Assembly: GCF_019219075.1 (NCBI RefSeq)
Contig: NZ_JAHUWJ010000019.1
Span: forward strand, 79,102 to 143,101
DNA length: 64,000 nt
DNA from: Chitinophaga sp. sic0106
GTDB lineage: Bacteria; Bacteroidota; Bacteroidia; Chitinophagales; Chitinophagaceae
Direction of reading: 5' to 3'
Shown here: in pieces, positions 1 to 9,499 of the stretch
Layout: the number at the start of each line of letters is the position of its first letter
Position numbering within the stretch: position 1 is the stretch's first letter
Notes under the pieces: generated by a model
Seen by the model: only the letters and a program-made list of their open reading frames with translations
Databases searched by the model: none
Told to the model about the DNA's origin: nothing
Made by a program: the position numbers and the translations under genes

Positions 1-531
1 GTAGGGTTTCACCAGCTCCGGGTTTGATTTCCCCAGGATGCCGTATACGTATTCTTTCACTATTTCTACACTGCGTTCGCCCTGTGCCCAACGCTGCTCA
101 TACTTCTTTCTTCGCACCGCCAGGTCAGATACAGTTGCATTTTTAGCCAGGTCAATAAAAACCTGAGCAGGCCTGGCTCCTACCTGCACATCCAGGAGTT
201 CTCCGTCACTGTTAATCCAGAAATAAGACGGGAATGCGCCTGCACGATGTTTGGCAAAGAATCCGTGTGTACTGTCATTTTCCGCATCCAGCTTCAAATT
301 CACAAAGGCAGCATTAAAGTAATCTCCTACGTCTTTGCGCGGAAATACCTCGGCAGTCATCTGTTTACATGGTCCACACCAGGTAGTGTATACATCTACA
401 AAAATGTTTTTCTTTTGCGCTTTGGCAGTGGCTAACGCCTGTTCGTAGGTCAGATGTGAAAAGCTAATCCCCTGTGCCCAGCTATTAAGCACCAGGAATG
501 TGCATAATCCCAGCAAGTATATTTTTTTCAT
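1..531 (-). CDS. Thioredoxin-fold periplasmic protein, 3' end outside window
   Basis: The minus-strand reading frame begins with an ATG at 531 and stays open to the window edge, so the C-terminus is missing. The first 20 residues form a hydrophobic signal peptide ending near Ala-Gln. A thioredoxin active site WCGPCK follows with cysteines at about residues 52 and 55, and the next stretch resembles the second thioredoxin gene at 10702-11874. Such proteins reduce or exchange disulphides in the periplasm. It is the last visible gene of module 1, 13 bases downstream of the PKD-like lipoprotein gene, and is probably co-transcribed with it. The substrate protein cannot be told from sequence. The fold call is firm; the role within the SusCD locus is inference. 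Confidence 0.85.
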   Translation of the reverse strand, partial: MKKIYLLGLCTFLVLNSWAQGISFSHLTYEQALATAKAQKKNIFVDVYTTWCGPCKQMTAEVFPRKDVGDYFNAAFVNLKLDAENDSTHGFFAKHRAGAFPSYFWINSDGELLDVQVGARPAQVFIDLAKNATVSDLAVRRKKYEQRWAQGERSVEIVKEYVYGILGKSNPELVKPY

Positions 532-543
532 GATTCCAAGTAT

Positions 544-1983
544 TTATTGTTTATCGGTAAGGTCAACCACCTTATCACAAAAGCCTTCCTTTTTTACTTT
601 TTGATTTGCGGTAATACCCCCTAAGGTTGTAATGTTATAGGTAATAAAACCACCTTTTTTGCCGGGCAGTGCTGCGTTGGTAAAGGCTACCTTCAGTTCG
701 GTACCGTTCATCTTCAACAAGTTTATATTTACACCTGTACCTAAATCCAGCAGCATCCCACCATTGCGGGTAGTGAGGTTATACACATAGATTTTTGATC
801 CGGTGCTGTAGAACAGGTAGTTAGACAGTCCTATGGAAGAAGCAAATGCGTTTGCCTCCATTATATTCTCTGCATTCAACACCTCCCTGCTGCGGGCAAT
901 AAAGGTCTGAGCGGCTGAGTTCATACGGAAAGCCAGCAAATACCGTTGTGTACTTGCAGCATTCTCAAATACCCCAAAGTATTCGTTGGCTGATATTTTA
1001 CCACCATATACGATCTTGAGGCCTACATTATTGGGATCAATGATAGAAGTTGTAGTTCCTGCCAGAAAAGGGTTCAATGACCCGGTGGTAGTGTTGTGGC
1101 ATAGGAAACGCATGTTCCTGGTATCATAAAATCCACTCCGGGTTGCTCCTTCGTTAAATGCAGCCGGATAGAGATAAAAATCACCCAACATGGCCGGCCG
1201 GAAAAGTAGCTCCGCGGAATTCACTGCACGATTATGCGGCTTCCCATCTATAATCACATAATCCTGCAAACCGCTAAATCGTTCCACATAGCCCTGTGTG
1301 TTGATTACTCCTTCTCCTTCCCATGGTACAATAAATGAGTTACGCAGCGTTCTGATTCTGGTAAAAGTACTGGGGTTCACAATCACACCGCCCTGCTGAT
1401 CTCTGCATAAAATCAGTATTTCCGATGGCATCTGCGACCGTTGTGGATAAAAGGATACACTTACCGGCTCACTACCGGCGATCTCCCCTCCATTTCCTTT
1501 CTCATATACTTCTTCAATGAATTTACCAGAGGTTGTATTCAGAAAATGTACCGTTGCATGCCCATCATTTTCGGCCAGCACAATGATACCGGTGGTATAA
1601 TCATTTACTACATTGAGGGTGCTCAACGCTTTGTAAAAGACGCCGGTAGTTTTGTCTGTTACCTTAAACACCAGCGAATACGTGCCGGGAGGCATGCTGA
1701 TAGTAGTTGCGAGATTCTTTTCTTTCGACAAGGTATCAGCCACATATTGGCTGGTTTGCGTGTAGGCATACCAGAGATATTCCAGGTCGGCATCTTTTGT
1801 AAATGCCTTTTGTATTGCCGGCTGAATTGACAGCACATCATCAATACTGGCAACATAGTTCTCCGCTACGCCCTGGATCACAATATTATCCAGCTCCCGG
1901 GATAGTACTACCGAATTATCCTTCACACACCCTGCCAGCACCAGCAGGAAAAGGGCTGTAATGATTTTTATATTCAATTTCAT
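544..1983 (-). CDS. PKD-like family surface lipoprotein
   Basis: The 479-residue protein starts with a short signal peptide and a lipobox ending in Ala-Gly-Cys at about residue 19, so it should be lipidated and face the cell surface or periplasm. The rest resembles the PKD-like lipoproteins often found downstream of susD and DUF4843 genes in Chitinophaga and Pedobacter: an N-terminal Ig/PKD-like part with a ligand-style 'YLWYAYTQ' region, then repeated beta-rich segments that could form a propeller. No catalytic motif is visible. The same gene type sits at the same place in module 2 (11889-13565). It probably binds the module's substrate together with SusD; this is inferred from position. Confidence 0.7.
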   Translation of the reverse strand: MKLNIKIITALFLLVLAGCVKDNSVVLSRELDNIVIQGVAENYVASIDDVLSIQPAIQKAFTKDADLEYLWYAYTQTSQYVADTLSKEKNLATTISMPPGTYSLVFKVTDKTTGVFYKALSTLNVVNDYTTGIIVLAENDGHATVHFLNTTSGKFIEEVYEKGNGGEIAGSEPVSVSFYPQRSQMPSEILILCRDQQGGVIVNPSTFTRIRTLRNSFIVPWEGEGVINTQGYVERFSGLQDYVIIDGKPHNRAVNSAELLFRPAMLGDFYLYPAAFNEGATRSGFYDTRNMRFLCHNTTTGSLNPFLAGTTTSIIDPNNVGLKIVYGGKISANEYFGVFENAASTQRYLLAFRMNSAAQTFIARSREVLNAENIMEANAFASSIGLSNYLFYSTGSKIYVYNLTTRNGGMLLDLGTGVNINLLKMNGTELKVAFTNAALPGKKGGFITYNITTLGGITANQKVKKEGFCDKVVDLTDKQ

Positions 1984-2000
1984 GTTTGTCTGTTATTGGT

Positions 2001-2708
2001 TTAGAAAGCTGCCCATGGTAATATTCTGAGCCCGTTCTCATCATACACGATATTGTCTGTATAATATTTACAGGCTACACGTCCGTAACTCATGTAAATA
2101 CCATATTGAGAAGTGGGGATTTCCGCCTTGGTAGCAGGGAAATCAAATCCCTGCAGCGCTATACATTTCCGATGCTTTACCTGTGAGTACTCCCCGTAGT
2201 ATATCTTCAGAAAATCGTCCCAGTATACAGGCTTTACCAGGGCATTGGTAAATAAAACATGCGCATTCAACCTGGTAGGATAACCCACATTCAGGTCATC
2301 TGACGACACAATCGTAAGCCCCAGCTTAAATTGTCGGGTGGTCAATACCGTGTCCTTTTTGTACAATACAACAGGGATGTTTACATCAAATGCATGGGCT
2401 GGAAGGATATAGGTTTCCTGGAGCTTTTCATAGTGCAACCCTTCTGTTGCATCAGTAAAAGCAGGGTCCACCTTCAGTGATATTTTACGATCCACCCCCT
2501 GCTGATTCCCTAATAACTTTACTTTTACAAATACGGTATCCACTTCTCCTGGTGCTCCTACCATGGAATGGACAAGGCTATCTGTATCTGAGAAGGCCGC
2601 AAAATATACTGCCGACTTTTGATTGTAAGCTTGCAATTCGCTTTTCTGACAGGCGGTAAAGCTAGCCAGTAAGACGATGCTGCAAATGAAGCATAAATAT
2701 TTTTTCAT
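2001..2708 (-). CDS. DUF4843-type lipoprotein
   Basis: This 235-residue protein has a signal peptide with a lipobox ending in Thr-Ala-Cys at about residue 20. The body carries the features of DUF4843 lipoproteins: an early 'AVYFAAFSDTDS' strand, a central beta-sandwich, and a conserved C-terminal aromatic stretch with WDDFLKIYYG. It lies between the susD-like gene (7-base gap) and the PKD-like lipoprotein gene (17-base gap), all in one direction. DUF4843 proteins have no settled biochemical role; they act as accessory surface lipoproteins of SusCD loci. The paralogue in module 2 is 13584-14318. Confidence 0.7.
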   Translation of the reverse strand: MKKYLCFICSIVLLASFTACQKSELQAYNQKSAVYFAAFSDTDSLVHSMVGAPGEVDTVFVKVKLLGNQQGVDRKISLKVDPAFTDATEGLHYEKLQETYILPAHAFDVNIPVVLYKKDTVLTTRQFKLGLTIVSSDDLNVGYPTRLNAHVLFTNALVKPVYWDDFLKIYYGEYSQVKHRKCIALQGFDFPATKAEIPTSQYGIYMSYGRVACKYYTDNIVYDENGLRILPWAAF

Positions 2709-2714
2709 GATGGC

Positions 2715-4151
2715 TTATTTAATGTTCCCAAATTCTATTTCCACCGATGGCAATGGAATCGCATATATCGCCGCAGGATCGGTAAACTCCGGTATAGTCG
2801 GTAGCTTCCGGGTATTTTTCCGTTTATAATAATAGAACAGTTGCCCTTCCGCAATGAACTCCTGCCGGTATTGCTGTGCAATCTCTGTTTCAAGCAACGC
2901 AGGCGTTGTGGCACTTGCATCCAGTGGCGCTAACCCTCTGTGGGCACGCAACACGTTCATATAAGCATTGACGGCCGCCGTAATATCAGGCTCGCACTCT
3001 GCTGCCACCAGGTACATTTCTGATATTTTCAGCATCGGTATTACCGTGTTGAAGTTATATTTAGTAATACGCTTGCTCGCAGATGTGGCTACATCCAGCC
3101 AGTTATTCCGGTAATCCGAGTTAATGCCGGCAGGAAATAACTGCGCTACCGTAGTATTATTGATCGTCAATGAAGAGGGACTACTGGTGGAGGTGATTTC
3201 CGGAAAATATATTGCTGCATATTTATCTTTCAATCCCACTACTTTCAAACAAAACAATTGTTCTGTCGGGAAGATGTAATCCGCCTGCTGCGTAGGTGTG
3301 GTACCGGATTGCAATTCAAACATTGGGAACAGTTGGGAGTTGATTACTTCCACAGCATATTGCAAGGCTTTTACCTTATCACCTTTGTAAAGTGATACTC
3401 TCGCCAACAAACCAGTTACAGCATAATAGTTCAGGTGAAAATTCCGGTTCTTCAACAGCTCATTTGCGGCCGACTCCGGCAGCAGCGCCTCACGGTCAGG
3501 ACCATACGTATCTGCTTCCTTCAATAATGCACGCGCAGCTTCAAGATCAGAAATCGCCTTTTCCAGCACCTGGGTGACGTTTGATTGGTCCACCGGTACA
3601 TTCGTATAGGCAGTAACGTAGGGAATAGCTGGTTTATCAGCGCCGGCCACCACGGACGGAGAAAAGAGCCGGAGCATGTCAAAATGCAGTAAGGCCCGCA
3701 GCGCAAGTGCCTCTCCTTTAATCAGCTCGTAATTGCCTGCCGTAAAAATGTTTTTCTTTTGATCGATGTTACCGAGGATCAGGTTAGCATTTACGATGGC
3801 TTTGTACTGCTGCTTCCAGATATTGCTGAATCGCCCTTCCACAGCAGCATTGGTATATAAATATTTGGCCACGTTCTCAAAATCGTGTCCGGCGGTGCTG
3901 CGTGGATTATCATATGTCTGGGCCAATACATCCACCGTGGAGAGGGTAAGGTCGGCACCATATGAATTGGAAGCAATCATCAGTGAATAAACGCCTGTTA
4001 ACGCGTCATTAAAACCTGCCTGGGTAGAAAACAGCACATCTGCTTTCATTTCTGTTTTAGGCGTCACATCCAGCCATTTTTTGCATGATGTCAGAGATAT
4101 CATACCTGCTGCCAATAGGAGTATGCTATATTTTTTCATATTGCAATTCAT
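2715..4151 (-). CDS. SusD/RagB-family outer-membrane lipoprotein
   Basis: At 478 residues the length is normal for SusD/RagB proteins. It has a signal peptide and a lipobox ending Ser-Cys, followed by the usual KKWLDVTPKTE start of the mature protein. The N-terminal half is rich in TPR-like helices, and the C-terminal part has the family's 'EMYLVAAE...LRAHRG' and 'EFIAEGQLFYYYKR' signatures. SusD proteins lid the SusC transporter and bind the nutrient. The start could be this ATG or the one at 4139 (MKKYS), which puts the signal peptide at the very N-terminus. It lies 9 bases downstream of susC. Confidence 0.93.
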   Translation of the reverse strand: MNCNMKKYSILLLAAGMISLTSCKKWLDVTPKTEMKADVLFSTQAGFNDALTGVYSLMIASNSYGADLTLSTVDVLAQTYDNPRSTAGHDFENVAKYLYTNAAVEGRFSNIWKQQYKAIVNANLILGNIDQKKNIFTAGNYELIKGEALALRALLHFDMLRLFSPSVVAGADKPAIPYVTAYTNVPVDQSNVTQVLEKAISDLEAARALLKEADTYGPDREALLPESAANELLKNRNFHLNYYAVTGLLARVSLYKGDKVKALQYAVEVINSQLFPMFELQSGTTPTQQADYIFPTEQLFCLKVVGLKDKYAAIYFPEITSTSSPSSLTINNTTVAQLFPAGINSDYRNNWLDVATSASKRITKYNFNTVIPMLKISEMYLVAAECEPDITAAVNAYMNVLRAHRGLAPLDASATTPALLETEIAQQYRQEFIAEGQLFYYYKRKNTRKLPTIPEFTDPAAIYAIPLPSVEIEFGNIK

Positions 4152-4160
4152 TGATGATCA

Positions 4161-7100
4161 TTAAAATGTTGCCTGCAGTGCCAATGCAAAATGCCGTGCA
4201 AACGGGTAATCAATCCCTCTTTCCGCTTTCACGGAGGAGGCCCTGAACACATCATTCAATATGGCACTTACCCGTAGGTTTTGCGCTCCGATCTTTTTCA
4301 TGAAAGGCTGATCCCGGAAGCTATAGGAGAGGTTTACAGATTTCAGTTCCAGCAAGTCATCTTTCTCCACAAACCTGGAAGTGGGTCTGGTAAGCGCCGT
4401 ATTGGTAATACTTTTAAAGCGGGAGATATCACCTGGCTGCTTCCACCTGTCATAGAATACGCGACTATCCACATTCTGATTAGGGTTCACGTTTTCCACG
4501 CGATCCACCAGGGTGTTATTGTATATATAGCCACCAAACTTGTAATGGAAATAAATATTCAGTTCAAATCCCCTGTGACCAAAGCTGCTGCCAAAAGTAC
4601 CTTCCAGCTTAGGATCGACAGTACCGTACGGGATGTAGTTGGTTGCATTCCATACATTGGTGATTTTTCCGGACTTGTCCACAAATACTTCCTCCCCTGT
4701 GGCAGGATCAATTCCCAGGGACTTTACTACCCAAATTGTGTTAATAGAGGCCCCTTCGATAAACCGCACGGAAGGTTTGTTGCCTACACTGCTGTCTGCC
4801 TGATCGTTAAAGGCTTTGAGTGCATTGGATAGCTTACGCAAGCTATTGGTGTTATGCACCGCAAGTGCAAATACATTCAGGTATTGTTTTTTTGCTGGTT
4901 GAGACAATAATGTTCCCCTGAGGGAAATTTCGTAGCCTTTGTTCTGCACCTCCCCAAGGTTAGCCTTATAGGTAGTGAACCCCAATGAAGGAGGCATGGT
5001 TACGTCTACCAAAACATCCTTTGAATAGTCTGAATAATAGTTAAAGTAGCCGGTTATCCGGCTCTTCAGCAATTCAAAGTCCACGCCCACATTACGTTTC
5101 TGCGTTTTCTGCCAGCGGAGATTATTGTTACCGTAAGCACTAGCCACCGCACCGATATTATCATCATAAGTCACATCCGGCAGATAGTTATAGGTTAACT
5201 CGGCCTGATATGGGTAAAAATTCTGACTACCGGTGTAACCTACCGATCCTCTTACTTTTAACAGATTAACTACGTGGCTATTTTTCAGGAAATTTTCCTG
5301 GTGCAGGTTCCATCCCAAACCGGCAGACCAGAAGGCCCCCCATCGCTTATTGCTGCCAAATTGCGAAGAACCGTCCGCACGAATCGCAAAGTCAGCCAGG
5401 AACCGGTTATCGTAACTGTAGTTCACGTTTGTCAATACACCCAATAAGCGGGAAGTACTTTCGCTGCCCTGCGGCCTGCTACCTTCCAGGTATTCCAATC
5501 CCATACCCACATGATCCATCAGGTCGTTCGGAAAGCCCGCAGCAGTAACGGAATACAGATCATTGGCCACTTGCCTGATGTTATAATTCGCATTCACTAC
5601 CAGCAGGTTCTTACTAAACGCTTTCATATAACTCAGCCCCGCAGTACCTTCATATTGCATTGTTTCACCGGTTGATTTCACATAGCGCCCTTTGGTGGTA
5701 GCTCCAATGAAATCGGTATGATCAGATGGCCTGAAGTCATCGCTGATCTGCGTTTTCTTATTGATGGAAAAAGTACCGTTTAACTTCAGTGCGTTCGTTA
5801 AGTTCCACTCCACCCGGAAGTTGTTGATAAAATTGTCATATTTGCTCTGGTTCTTCGTATTAATGGTGGTATTATACAACGGGTTAGGTATGGTTACTAC
5901 TGCATTCCTCACTGACTCCAATGTATAAAGTATCTTGGTAAGTTCTCCTTTGCTGTTATAGGGAGAATAGTAAGGATTCAGGTAGGCGTAGGTACTGAAA
6001 CTGCCATATGGCGACTGGCGACTGATCACATTATCGAACGACAACTGATTGGAAAATTTCAGGTTCTTATAGTTGTAGGTAAGGTTTACATTGATACCTT
6101 TGCGGTTTCTGTCAGAGCCTTTCATCACCCCTTCGGATGGGTTACAATAAACAGAAAGGCCGTACCGGAAAGCCCGGTCCCCACCCTCCAGCGTCACGGT
6201 GTGCCTGGTATTCACTCCTACGTCTTTAACCGGCTTCTTGATCCAGTCCGTATTAGTGCCCTGTTGTACCATTTTGAGCCGTTCGTTATACAGGTAATCA
6301 TATTTTTCTCCTACGTATACGGCGCTTCCAGGTGTATAGATCCCGGCCAGCTTTTCATAGGCCAGTTTGTCCGCAGCTCCCAGCAGGTGGTAGTCCGACA
6401 GGTCCGCCACATCAAAATCGATGTTTGCATTATAAGTGACCCGCAGTTTACCTGCCAGTGGGGTATAAGTAGAAATTACTACTACACCGTTAGCTCCGCG
6501 GGAACCGTAAATAGCCAGTGCAGCGGCATCCTTCAGGATAGTAACGCCACTGATACGCTGCGGATCGAGGTCATAGATCTTTTCAAGGCTGACTTCAAAT
6601 CCATCCAGCATAAATACCGGAAGATTAGGATTACCCTTGTATTTTTCTTCCAGGCCACTGCTGATACTCGATGATCCACGAATCTGGAAATCAGGCAACT
6701 GATTTGGATCGGAGCCAATCAGATTATTTTCTACTAACTTAAATGATGGATCAAGGGTACTCAGTGCTGCAAGTATATTTTGGTTGGTGACAGTCCGGAG
6801 CTGTTCACCGGTAAATGAAGTGGCTGCCCCTGTAAAAGTTTGCCGCGATTTTTCATAGTAGCCATTTTTAATAGTTACATCCACCCCTCCTAAAGAAGTA
6901 ACATTTTCTTTCAAAGCAATCTTTATCAATCCGGTATTAGCATCCACATGAATCTCTCTTTTGTCGTAGCCGATGTTACTCACTAAGAGCGTGGTATTAT
7001 TTCCGGCAACAGCTAGCTCAAATTCTCCCTTGTTGTTAGTAATAGTACGGTTATTGCTGCCAAGCTCTATAACGGAAGCTCCAGGAATGGGCGACTGCTT

Positions 7101-7487
7101 TTCGTCTGTCACCAGGCCCTTCACGCGTTCCTTTCGCGGTGCGGCCACAGCCTTCTCCTTAATAATCACTGTTTTTTCCTGTATCACATACTCCAGTGGC
7201 AGGTTGGCCAAACATATTTTTAATGCCTCTTCCAAACGCAGGTTGCGAAAGTTAGCATCAATTGGTGGGGCCGACTTTAATAATCTTGTGTTGATCACAA
7301 AATCGTAGCCGGTTTGCTGTCCGATACGCGCTATCACGGCTTCCAGGCGTGCATTTTTTTCATTCAGGTTGACCGTGGTTTGCGCTTTTATGCCGGCTGG
7401 CGCCAGCAAAAAGGTAACCATCAGGAGGAGAAACAACGCTGATTTAAATAGCGGTTTCCCATCCTTTAAAAGATAAAAAGGATCCAT
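4161..7487 (-). CDS. SusC/RagA TonB-dependent transporter with STN domain
   Basis: The 1108-residue protein has a signal peptide to about residue 36, an STN (secretin/TonB N-terminal) domain at about 37-110, a carboxypeptidase-D-like domain at about 122-200, a plug with the conserved 'DAAALAIYGSRGANGVVVIST' type signature, and a C-terminal TonB-dependent barrel ending in Phe. The STN domain is the signalling domain that contacts FecR-type anti-sigma factors in the periplasm, which fits the FecR and sigma genes immediately upstream. It forms the transport pore with the SusD protein encoded 9 bases downstream. Energy would come from a TonB complex such as that at 54332-57495. The substrate is unknown. 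Confidence 0.95.
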   Translation of the reverse strand: MDPFYLLKDGKPLFKSALFLLLMVTFLLAPAGIKAQTTVNLNEKNARLEAVIARIGQQTGYDFVINTRLLKSAPPIDANFRNLRLEEALKICLANLPLEYVIQEKTVIIKEKAVAAPRKERVKGLVTDEKQSPIPGASVIELGSNNRTITNNKGEFELAVAGNNTTLLVSNIGYDKREIHVDANTGLIKIALKENVTSLGGVDVTIKNGYYEKSRQTFTGAATSFTGEQLRTVTNQNILAALSTLDPSFKLVENNLIGSDPNQLPDFQIRGSSSISSGLEEKYKGNPNLPVFMLDGFEVSLEKIYDLDPQRISGVTILKDAAALAIYGSRGANGVVVISTYTPLAGKLRVTYNANIDFDVADLSDYHLLGAADKLAYEKLAGIYTPGSAVYVGEKYDYLYNERLKMVQQGTNTDWIKKPVKDVGVNTRHTVTLEGGDRAFRYGLSVYCNPSEGVMKGSDRNRKGINVNLTYNYKNLKFSNQLSFDNVISRQSPYGSFSTYAYLNPYYSPYNSKGELTKILYTLESVRNAVVTIPNPLYNTTINTKNQSKYDNFINNFRVEWNLTNALKLNGTFSINKKTQISDDFRPSDHTDFIGATTKGRYVKSTGETMQYEGTAGLSYMKAFSKNLLVVNANYNIRQVANDLYSVTAAGFPNDLMDHVGMGLEYLEGSRPQGSESTSRLLGVLTNVNYSYDNRFLADFAIRADGSSQFGSNKRWGAFWSAGLGWNLHQENFLKNSHVVNLLKVRGSVGYTGSQNFYPYQAELTYNYLPDVTYDDNIGAVASAYGNNNLRWQKTQKRNVGVDFELLKSRITGYFNYYSDYSKDVLVDVTMPPSLGFTTYKANLGEVQNKGYEISLRGTLLSQPAKKQYLNVFALAVHNTNSLRKLSNALKAFNDQADSSVGNKPSVRFIEGASINTIWVVKSLGIDPATGEEVFVDKSGKITNVWNATNYIPYGTVDPKLEGTFGSSFGHRGFELNIYFHYKFGGYIYNNTLVDRVENVNPNQNVDSRVFYDRWKQPGDISRFKSITNTALTRPTSRFVEKDDLLELKSVNLSYSFRDQPFMKKIGAQNLRVSAILNDVFRASSVKAERGIDYPFARHFALALQATF

Positions 7488-7527
7488 TCTTATTGATTTT
7501 GCTTTTTAGTCGATATTGGTTGGCAGT

Positions 7528-8643
7528 TTATTTTTTTATTACAGTTAGTTTTTGTCCTTCCAGTTTAAATGATATGTTGCCGGATAATTCCAGCACCTTT
7601 AATACGGCGCTTAGTGATTTGGATCTTGAAATACGCCCATAGAGCAATTCCTGCGATGGAGCATTGTCTTCGTAAACAATGTCTACATCATACCAGCGGG
7701 ATACCTGCCTCAGAATATTTTCCAACGGTTCATTCCTGAAATCAAAGTAGCCGTTTTTCCAGGCGATCGCTTCTTCTGTACTACCGGCCACTATTTGCAG
7801 GTCGTTACCACTTAACATCGCCTGTTGCCCGGGTTTCAGAATACCTGATTTACGGTAATTTCCAGCAGTCACTTTCACAGCCCCTTGCAGCAGTGTGGTT
7901 CTCGCAACCTTTTCATCTTCATAACAATTGATATTGAAATGCGTGCCCAATACTTCCACCTGCTGACCAGGTGCAGTAACGATAAATGGTTGGTGGCTGT
8001 TGGCGGCTACCTCAAAGTATGCCTCTCCTGTGAGCGCAACGCTGCGACTATTAGTCTGCTCAAAACTTTCAGGGAATTTCAGTGACGATCCCGCGTTGAG
8101 CCACACGTGCGTGCCGTCAGGTAATATTACCTGGTACTGTCCTCCTCTTGGTGTAGTCACCGTATGAGAAGCGAGTGGATGACTGCCGCTTGAATTTTCT
8201 TTCGTAATTACACTGCCGTCACCATATGAAAGCTTTGTTGCGTTTACCACTACTCCACTTTGACTGCTACTCAGCGGAATCGTATGTCCGTTGGCGAGCG
8301 TCAGTGTAGCACGGTTGGTCCCCGGCTCGGGAATGCCCGTTTTAACGGCCAACGCTTTTTTAGGTGCAGACTTACCGGCGTAAAAATACCATCCACCAGC
8401 AACCAGCACCAGCAAAGTAGCGGCGGCGGCAGCGGCACGCCACCAGTTTCGGGCACTGCCATAAACTACCAGTGGTAACCCTTTCCCCATGGCATCCACC
8501 TGCCTTTCCAGCTCTTTCTCTGTTAATTGAAGGGGAGCAAAATCCCCGAATGTGATCCAGTCTTCTACCAACACACGCTCTTCAGGCGTGGCTGCCCCTG
8601 ATTTATACCTGTCTAATATTTCTTTGGCTGATAATCTGTCCAT
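7528..8643 (-). CDS. FecR-family anti-sigma factor
   Basis: This is a typical FecR protein of about 371 residues: a cytoplasmic N-terminal sigma-binding region, one membrane helix (about residues 67-85, alanine-rich then LLVLVAGGWYFYAG), a FecR domain containing 'TPRGGQYQVILPDGTHVWLNAGSSL', and a C-terminal DUF4974/STN-like part. I start it at the ATG at 8643 (MDRLSAKEI) because the longer frame would need a TTG at 8691 and adds 16 atypical residues. It relays the signal from the SusC STN domain to the ECF sigma factor. The gap to susC is 40 bases, so read-through transcription is likely. Confidence 0.93.
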   Translation of the reverse strand: MDRLSAKEILDRYKSGAATPEERVLVEDWITFGDFAPLQLTEKELERQVDAMGKGLPLVVYGSARNWWRAAAAAATLLVLVAGGWYFYAGKSAPKKALAVKTGIPEPGTNRATLTLANGHTIPLSSSQSGVVVNATKLSYGDGSVITKENSSGSHPLASHTVTTPRGGQYQVILPDGTHVWLNAGSSLKFPESFEQTNSRSVALTGEAYFEVAANSHQPFIVTAPGQQVEVLGTHFNINCYEDEKVARTTLLQGAVKVTAGNYRKSGILKPGQQAMLSGNDLQIVAGSTEEAIAWKNGYFDFRNEPLENILRQVSRWYDVDIVYEDNAPSQELLYGRISRSKSLSAVLKVLELSGNISFKLEGQKLTVIKK

Positions 8644-8731
8644 ATCGTCGAGGCCACCATTATCCTGCCTCCCTGTATTAATGACGGGCAACTATGATGA
8701 AGGGGTTAAAAAAAGATAAAAAAATTTCGGC

Positions 8732-9301
8732 CTAGAGGAAAAGTATGCCAAAAACATTACCCAGCCTGGATTTTAGAATTTTCAGCGCATGCTGCATATG
8801 ACTTTTTACCGTCTGCTCCGAAAGGTCAAGTTGGTCCGCAATTTCCTTACGGGTAAGATTTGTTTTACGGCTTAGCTCAAAAACAAGTCGCATTTTTGGT
8901 GGTAAAGTTGCTATTTCACTTTCGATAAGCTGCAGCAATTCCTTGTGCCGTACCAGGTGGTCAGTATTATCTTCCCCCTGGTTAATATATCCCTGGAAGC
9001 TGTCGATGTATCTGGCAGATACGTTTTGATGGGTAATAATGTCGAGTATCCTGTTACGCACAGCTGTATACAGGTATGCAGAGAGAGAAGAAGTTATAGT
9101 TAGCTCCGTCCTTCGGACCCAAAGCTGAAGGAACAGCTCATGGATGAGATCCTTGCATTCCTCCTCGTTTTCCAGTCGCCTTAGTGCAAATACAAGTAAC
9201 AGTCGTTTGTAACGGTGATAAATTTCTGTATATGCATGGCGGTTACCTTCCTTCAAAAAGGTCACAAGTTCATTGTCCGTAAGTTGTCTCCAAGCCTCCA
9301 T
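8732..9301 (-). CDS. RNA polymerase ECF-type sigma-70 factor
   Basis: The 189-residue protein has sigma region 2 ('YKRLLLVFALRRLENEEECKDLIHELFLQLW') and region 4 near the C-terminus with a helix-turn-helix ('LTRKEIADQLDLSEQTVKSH'), and nothing between, as expected for ECF factors. It is the first gene of module 1 and is followed by its FecR regulator. In FecIR-type signalling the factor is freed when the transporter is occupied and then transcribes the transporter operon. It is the same type as 20781-21362 and 30964-31557 but clearly divergent from both. Confidence 0.94.
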   Translation of the reverse strand: MEAWRQLTDNELVTFLKEGNRHAYTEIYHRYKRLLLVFALRRLENEEECKDLIHELFLQLWVRRTELTITSSLSAYLYTAVRNRILDIITHQNVSARYIDSFQGYINQGEDNTDHLVRHKELLQLIESEIATLPPKMRLVFELSRKTNLTRKEIADQLDLSEQTVKSHMQHALKILKSRLGNVFGILFL

Positions 9302-9437
9302 CCGAGGCCCAATATTATAAAAAGGAGGTGATAAGTCAAAGCGGTGCAGACCATGTAAGGCATACTTACTTTTCCATACAAAACTTACTACATATATAAT
9401 TTCGTCTCTCCTTATCAGTTAATTCTAAAAACTTTTA

Positions 9438-9475
9438 AAACAAACAAGGCCGCTTCCCATGAAGGAAAACGGCCT
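9438..9475 (-). terminator. Intrinsic terminator after module 2
   Basis: On the minus strand AGGCCG pairs with CGGCCT (arms 9470-9475 and 9447-9452), with extra inner pairing, and a T-rich tract follows. It lies 25 bases past the stop of the esterase gene, and separates module 2 from the module 1 sigma factor. Confidence 0.7.
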
Positions 9476-9499
9476 GTCAGGGTTACAGGATGATATCTT